This document shows positions 58,359-64,000 of a stretch of 64,000 bases of DNA, one piece after another. How positions within the stretch are numbered: position 1 is the stretch's first letter; each line of letters begins with the position of its first letter. A program made the translations under genes and the position numbers. The notes under the pieces were generated by a model. That model worked only from the letters and a program-made list of their open reading frames with translations, searched no databases and was not told the DNA's origin. Location: contig NC_081409.1 in NCBI RefSeq assembly GCF_030272615.1, forward strand, positions 19,284,260 through 19,348,259, read 5' to 3'. Source of the stretch: Cryptomeria japonica. Its lineage: Eukaryota > Streptophyta > Pinopsida > Cupressales > Cupressaceae.

Positions 58359-59830
58359 CTGCAGAGCATTGGCATAGAAGGTTTCAAAGATCTCTATGAG
58401 GGAGATGAAGACTTTGCAACAGCCTATAAGATTTGCAGTGAATTTGAGAACCATTTCCATGGTGAGTATGCAGATTACACTCTCCAAAATGGTCTTTTAT
58501 TCAAGGGTAATCAGTTGTGTGTACCTAGAGGATCAATGAGGGAGAACCTCATCCAAGAGAAGCATAATGGTAGTATGAGTGGACATTTTGGGGTTAATAA
58601 GACCCTAGACTTAGTGCAGAGGTTCTACTATTGGCCAAAGTTGCCAAGAGATGTGAAAAGATATGTAGAACAATGTGGTGTATGCCAAAGAGCCAAAGGT
58701 GGATCAAGCAATGTTGGTTTGTATCAGCCATTACTAGTTCCCAACAGACCTTGGGAATGCATAAGCATGGACTTCGTGGTTGGACTTCCTAAGAACAAAA
58801 CAGGTATGGACAACATCTATGTGGTAGTAGATAGATTTTCCAAAATGAGTCATTTTATTCCATGTAAGACTACACATGATGCAAGCTATGTTGCTCATCT
58901 CTTCTTCAAAGAGATTGTTAGGATTCATGGACTCCCTTTAAGCATTGTTTCAGACAAGGACAACAAATTCATGGGTCATTTTTGGAAGACACTATGGAGG
59001 AGACTAGGAACCAACCTATCATTTAGCTCAGCCTACCATCCACAAATAGATGGGCAGACTGAAGTCATCAATAGAGTGCTAGGTAACTTGTTGAGGTGTT
59101 TGACCAAAGAGTATGGCCAAACATGGGATTTGATCATTTCTCAAGCAGAGTATGCATATAATGATAGTGTTAATAGAACCACTGGTAAAAGCCCTTTTGA
59201 GGTTGTCTATGGTAGACATCCAAGAGGAGTGTGTGAGTTGAGAGACCTTGGTAGTTTGTAAATGCAGAGTGGACAGGCAGAAGACTTCACTCAAACCATC
59301 AAGGAAGTTCAGGAGCAGGTTAAGAAGGCCATCCTTGAATCCACCCTCAAACTGAAAGCCAAAGTGGATGAGAAAAGAAGGGAAGTTCAGTTTAGAGTGG
59401 GTGATTATGTAATGGTTCACTTGAGCAAAGCTAGGATGGAAGGAGGAAAGCCTACCAAACTGCAGATGCGAAGAGTGGGACCTTGCAGAATCCTATCACA
59501 GTATGGTAAGAATGCCTATAGAGTTGACTTGCCAGCAGAGTTGGCCATTTCACCAGTCTGTAATGTAGCAGACCTGACCTTGTATAAGGGTGAAATAGCA
59601 GAACAGACTGAGAACCAAGCTAAGGTATTGCAGGATATTGATGTTAATGTTTTACCACAGGTACAAAAGCCTAAAGCAGAGTAGATTTTAGAATCAAGAG
59701 TCAAGAAATCTAGTAGACACTAGGTATATATGGAACATCTAGTGAAATGGGCAGATCAACCAATATCTAAAGCAACATGGGTGGAAGTGAGCAGATTCAA
59801 GGCACTGGGAATAGACCCAACTCTCTTATC
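58359..59830 (+). pseudogene. Nested chromovirus integrase and chromodomain
   Basis: The zinc-binding region is GSMSGHFGVNKTLDLVQRFY and CGVCQRAKGG. The core has SMDFVVGLPKNKTGMDNIY, LSIVSDKDNKFMGHFW and YHPQIDGQTEVINRVLG. The C-terminal part has FRVGDYVMVHLSKARM and MRRVGPCRILSQYG. A chromodomain follows at about 59690-59815 (ILESRVKKSSRH, stop, VYMEHLVKWADQP, ATWVEVSRF). Stops: TAA near 59259, TAG at 59682-59684 and TAG in the chromodomain. Confidence 0.9.
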
Positions 59831-59867
59831 ACCTTCTTCTTCTTAAATGCTGTGCAGAGGTGGAGCA

Positions 59868-61432
59868 TGGTGCAGGAGCACCCTTCCAGTCCCCTTCTCT
59901 TTCTTGTTTTTACTAGCACAGTTCTTTTTAGAAGCTTTTATGCATGTAATAATGAGCCATGTGCTCATAGGTCCTAGGTAGAGTCCTAGAAGGGTAATTT
60001 GTCAAGTTTATGTTTTCTGTTATGTTTTCTGTCAAAATGTAAGGTATGTGTGTACTGGAGGAGTTTAGGAGTGTTTGATCACCAGGTGGTGTTCTTAGGT
60101 TGGCCCAATGGGGTCTAGAAGTCTTAGATAGCAACATGTCAAAGTTGCTCAAAGCTGCTCACAATGGCATGACAACTTTTAAAAGTTGTCAAGCAATTTT
60201 TGTTGCCAAAAAGGTAAGTTCTTTAGGTTAGCGGTGGAAAAACCCTAGTTTGTGCATGTAGACCAAGGAAAGGTACTATAAGTACTCTAAAACCCTAAAA
60301 TCTAGAGGTTGGAAGGACATATATTGTACGACTCTAATAGAAAAACAGACTGTGAATATAGAATGTAATTACCAGTCAGTTTGACAGGAAGAAATAAGCA
60401 AGTGTACAGATTGATAAAGATCCAAACCTATGTGTTATGTTTGACATGGTGTAAATAGTTTCATTTTCAAGCATTAGTTTAGATTTTTAATTACAGACTG
60501 TGTGTGTTTTTGTAAACAGTTGTAAAACTGTGTTCTTCCTGCCCCGTTTTGGACAGGAATTGTGAAATGAGGTCTTGACTCCATTTCCCATTGTGGAACC
60601 CTAATGAAACCATGGGAAATGGGTGTGGAGACCTTGTACAGTAGACACAAACAAGCAGGGTCTAGCAAGATGCAGGTTAACAAAATAGCAGTGCATTCCT
60701 AGGCGAGACTAGTAGAACCCGGTTAGGAATGGACATTGTAGCAGAGGTCTTGGAGAGCAGGTTGTGTAGTTGAGTGAACATCCTTTGGAGGGAGAGCAGA
60801 GGAGTGTTGGAGGTAGCATTGGGGTGAAGGAGAGGCTTCATCCAATCCATTTAAGGTAGCAGACACTCAACAAAACCTCACTGTGACCAGACAGTCCAGA
60901 AAACCCTCATTAAACCCTCAAGAACCCCAAGAACTGCCCTAAGTTTTGTATGGCCATTTGCAGGCCCAGACCCTAGGTAATCTTTGAGGCATTTCCAATA
61001 GAAAAGAAGACAAATCTTGGAGTGTGGATTGTGAATGCACCATGTGGGAGAGAGAACCCTTGTGGCAGACTATTTTGAGAGCAAAACACCAAAACAGTGA
61101 AATCAGTAGAGAGCAGAAAGACAACAACTTCTTGATTGCACTTGAAGGGTTGAAACAAAGTTAAAGACTCAACACCAATTTGCTTGGACCTTGGAAAGCA
61201 TGAAACTAGCCTTAAACCTTTACTAGCCATAGTAGGGGAATGTTGTCTCATGAGCAGGTGAGACTGTAGCAGCAGCAAGGCAACTCATTGGTGAGTGGAT
61301 TGGGCATGGTCAGGGGGTTTCCCGAGCAGAGGAAGCCCTAGAGACCCTAGGGTGTGAGAAGAACACCTGAAGATCCCAGGAGAGGATCTAGGAGCATAGA
61401 CCAAGCTGGTCTATCCCAACACCATCTCATCA
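59868..61432 (+). repeat. 3' LTR of the nested chromovirus
   Basis: It is 1,565 bp, preceded by the purine-rich GCAGAGGTGGAGCA and followed by GAGTA. It is 13 bp longer than the 5' LTR: a tandem copy of TATGTTTTCTGT (60009-60032) plus one extra base near 61208. Confidence 0.95.
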
Positions 61433-61437
61433 GAGTA

Positions 61438-61960
61438 CCAACCGATTTACAATCCTCCATGCCAAATGTTTTCAACACCTCTTTAACATACTTACTTTGA
61501 CAGATAAATATTACACCATCCAATTGCTGGACTTGCAACTCAATGAAAAATTTAATTTCACCAATAAGAGACATCTCAAATTCTTTCTTCATCTCCTCAG
61601 CAAAATCCATGCATAAATCATCATTACAACCAAATATTATGTCATCCACAAATACTTCAACTATTAATACTTTATCTCCATCAGTCCTTAGATATATGTT
61701 ACTATCCTCACTGGTACACTGGAATCCTATCTTGATCAGGAGTGCATGCAATCTTTCAAACCACATTCTCGGTGCTTGCTTCAATTCATACAGTGCCTTA
61801 TCTTTATCCATAGACAAAACAAATCCATTTGGTTGTTCTATGTACACTTCTTCCTCAAGGATGCCATTAAGAAAAGCTGATTTAACATCCATTTGATAGA
61901 CTTTAAATCCTTTAAATGCAATATAAGCAAGTAATATTCTTACTATTGGCATTTTCATGA
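61438..61960 (-). pseudogene. Copia reverse transcriptase, upstream half
   Basis: The minus strand gives FKVYQMDVKSAFLNGILEEE, VYIEQPNGFVLSMDKDKALY, the catalytic VFVDDIIFGCNDD, and QSKYVKEVLKTFGMEDCKSV running to the insertion point of the chromovirus. Upstream it stops abruptly at about 61960, where roughly the N-terminal half of RT should be. Confidence 0.88.
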
Positions 61961-62705
61961 AGATTGCATTGATGAACTATTGTGTTGTCATTGATGTCAA
62001 TTATAACTGGTAGTGATGCAGTAATGCAACCGGTAGTTGAGCTAGTGAAGGAAGGTATTACTATTGAAGCAGTGAGATCAACCGGTAACCCTACCTACTG
62101 ATATGTCGAACCCTAACCGATGGAGCTTGGTGAATCGGTTGTGTTGATCTATGATCAAATGATGATCGGAGATGATTATGCCACGTATACATGATGCACA
62201 CGATGAGTTTCAAAGTGGTTTTGGCATGTAGAGATAACTATTTTATCTTGGGAATGAGTGAGTTCATTGCATGAAGTGGAAACTGCGTGATGAGTTACAG
62301 GATCCAATGTGAGGTGATCCAGGAGTAGTCAAGTTTATCGTGTACAATGTGCAGATGATTGCTATGTAATCTAGCAGTCATGTTTGAACTGATTTATTTG
62401 TAATCTATATGAGATCTTAGGTTTTGTGATGTGTTACCAACCTATTGTTTTTCTTATAAGGTCGGTGAGTTGTTTTGTTGTGGTGTTGGCAATTTTGGTT
62501 AAGTGTCAGTGTGATTGATTGCCGAACCAGAAGGAGTATCTACAGAATGTTTGAAGGCAGATAGGAGCATGAAAATGATCTGATGAAGCAAAGTAGTTCT
62601 ATTACCATATCAGCAAAACCCAATTGTTCTCTATCAATTATAATAGTTAAATCCCTTAACTAGGTAAGCTTTAACAGGCTTGGTGTTTTCTAAATCCTCT
62701 AACTA
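61961..62705 (+). mobile_element. Foreign LTR-like segment replacing integrase-RT DNA
   Basis: It starts near TGTTGTCATTGATGTC (61980-61997), a start seen in many plant copia LTRs, and runs to about 62705 without an ORF. Repeated CCGGTAG and AACCGGTAA motifs occur. Because the copia coding on its two sides is not adjacent (about 1 kb of integrase-RT is missing), it marks an insertion combined with a deletion. Confidence 0.45.
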
Positions 62706-63590
62706 GGTGATCCATAATTCATATGGTGTTTTGTTGTTACCTTTTTTGACAAGTACCCGGTTCAAAGTATAAACAACAATGCTAACTGCTTCTCTCCAAA
62801 ACATCTTCGATACTTCACCCTGAACCATCATGGTTCTAGCAGCTTCAATAACTATTCTATTCATTCTCTTTGCTATCCCATTCTGTTGTGGAGTTCTAGG
62901 AGCTGGCATATGTCTCTTAATTCCATGTTCATCACAGAACTTCACAAACTCATTAGAAGTAAATTCAGCTCCCTGGTTAGATCTCAAACATTTTAGATTC
63001 TTCCCGATATCTTTCCCAACTAAAGTTTTAAATGCTTTAAGTTTACTAAATGCCTCAGACTTTTCTCTCATAAAAGTTACCCACATCATCTTGGAAAAAT
63101 CATTAGTAAGATCATAAAATACTTATCACCAAAATATCTCTTAGTCCTCATAGGACCACAAAGATCAGTATGAACCAAATCAAGAATATTCTCTGAAGAG
63201 AAAGACTTACTCTTAAAAGATACAGTGGTCATATTACCCATCTGACATTCCTTCCATAACACATTGTCCGGTTTCACAAGATAGGGAAAACCTCTCACAA
63301 TACTTGACTTACTAACTTTAATCAAATTATCAAAATTCACATGACAAAATCTCTTGTGCCACCAACTATATTCAATCTTTGCCACCAAACAATCATTTAC
63401 ATTAGTATTAAGATGAAATAGATTACCTCTAGTCTACTTTCCAGTAGCAATCAATTATCCATTGTTGCCAAGAATCCTACACACTTCACTTTTGAATTCA
63501 AGCAGAGATCCCTTATAATTAAGCTATCCAACACTCAAGAGGTTATGTTTTAGTCCATCAACCCAAAAGACATCATCTACATTACTCTTC
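62706..63590 (-). pseudogene. Copia GAG-pre-integrase and integrase
   Basis: From 63590 downward: VDGLKHNLLSVG, LLEFKSEVCRILGNNG, then the pre-integrase zinc region (WHKRFCHVNFDNLIKVSK, CQMGN), then the core (LVHTDLCGPMRTKRYFG; after a frameshift near 63100, FMREKSEAFSKLKAFKTLVG). The strand continues LRSNQGAEFTSNEF and PRTPQQNGIAKRMNR. The second catalytic Asp (usual LRSD) is Asn here. Several stops lie where Gln is usual (about 63430-63535). Confidence 0.85.
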
Positions 63591-63591
63591 C

Positions 63592-64000
63592 TATAGTCAC
63601 GTAAATCCATCCATTTTAATTAAATGAATATTTGCTATTTATTTGATTAAAAACCCACTCGCCATCAGTTAATTAAATTAACATTTAATTAATTATTCTT
63701 CAAACATTCTCCTATTAATTAAATAAATTATTTAATTTATTTTAATTAATTCATTAAACCAAATTCATAATCAATTAAATGAATACATCTTATCTATTCA
63801 ATTTAATCCCCTTTCCTCTTTTAAATAAATTAAATAAAACATTTATTTAAATCATTAAATCCCCCCCACTTGCATTCTCTTAAAAATGCAACTTGCACCT
63901 ATTTGTTGAAATAAATGAATTTTATTTTAATAAAAATCCTATGTTCTCTCACCCACCAAACCCACTTGCAATCCTAATCCCCTTCTAGATTCTTCTAAAC
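63592..64000 (+). mobile_element. Third copy of the TGTAGTCAC-family LTR, cut by the window end
   Basis: It begins TATAGTCACGTAAATCCATCC (TG changed to TA) and follows the 38040 copy base by base with scattered changes through the AATTAAAT-rich U3 and the CCCCCCCACTTGCAT stretch. The right end is outside the window. Confidence 0.85.

Larger units (their letters stand above)
45544..61432 (+). mobile_element. 15.9-kb nested Ty3/gypsy chromovirus with 5-bp TSD
   Basis: LTRs are 45544-47095 and 59868-61432, both TGGTGCAGG...TCTCATCA. Target duplication GAGTA lies at 45539-45543 and 61433-61437. Internal: PBS 47099-47110, solo LTR insertion 47156-48960, gag 48987-50149, 6.27-kb insertion 50155-56421, protease-RT-RNase H about 56430-58358, integrase and chromodomain about 58359-59830, purine-rich tract before the 3' LTR. 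By eye the LTRs differ at about 65 of 1,550 positions (roughly 4 percent). Confidence 0.95.
42938..63591 (-). mobile_element. Ty1/copia element split by a nested chromovirus
   Basis: Minus order from the right: protease/integrase junction and integrase 62706-63590, a foreign segment at about 61960-62705, RT 61438-61960, the nested chromovirus 45544-61432, RNase H 44854-45538, PPT 44472-44486 and 3' LTR 42938-44471. The coding frame on the two sides of the nested insertion is continuous once one GAGTA copy is counted. The 5' LTR is missing because a solo-LTR family member (63592 onward) interrupts it. Confidence 0.88.

Noticed and set aside
1-64000. tRNA and rRNA genes
   Set aside because: Only tRNA-complementary primer-binding sites were found; no cloverleaf or rRNA core was recognised by eye. 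A covariance-model search would be decisive.

Overview
The window is plant nuclear DNA, most likely from a gymnosperm (probably a conifer). It holds one ordinary gene at the left end, followed by about 60 kb of old, nested and decayed LTR retrotransposons. The plant assignment is firm: a GROWTH-REGULATING FACTOR gene with QLQ and WRC domains and a miR396 site, plant-type Ty3/gypsy chromoviruses and a Tat-like element, and Ty1/copia elements. The conifer guess is inference from the density and age of the nested elements and from how many are reduced to solo LTRs.

Layout: 1-3.8 kb, a complete three-exon GRF gene on the minus strand. 3.8-13.7 kb, AT-rich intergenic DNA with a LINE remnant, an old gypsy integrase fragment, two copia-type LTRs, a GC-rich island containing a perfect 30-bp palindrome, and TA microsatellites. 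13.8-20.0 kb, a minus-strand chromovirus with both LTRs, PBS, gag, pol and a chromodomain. 20.1-22.6 kb, a second gypsy pol fragment with an RNase H-like domain ahead of RT and an in-frame 225-bp tandem duplication. 22.6-40.0 kb, a minus-strand Tat-like gypsy element (PBS, gag, protease, RT, RNase H, integrase) carrying an antisense plant-mobile-domain (PMD) reading frame and arrays of a TCGTACGA palindrome. Its 5' LTR is split by a solo LTR. 40.0-42.9 kb, further LTR-like DNA and two accessory ORF remnants. 42.9-63.6 kb, a minus-strand copia element, split by a 15.9-kb plus-strand chromovirus with an exact 5-bp target duplication. That chromovirus has itself received a reverse solo LTR and a 6.27-kb insertion.

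The most unusual item is that 6.27-kb insertion (50155-56421). It has TG...CA ends and a perfect 5-bp target duplication, but I can find no LTRs and no reverse transcriptase or integrase. It carries one intronless reading frame of about 1,210 codons of unknown function, with one frameshift and one amber stop, behind three copies of a GC-rich hairpin repeat. The second is the PMD frame (23010-24800): about 600 codons with no indel and 17 internal stops, 16 of them TAG, most plausibly at former Gln (CAG) codons. The same amber bias recurs in nearly every element here on both strands, which points to C-to-T decay at methylated CHG sites.

No rRNA, tRNA or CRISPR array was recognised. Apart from the GRF gene, no coding region appears intact.
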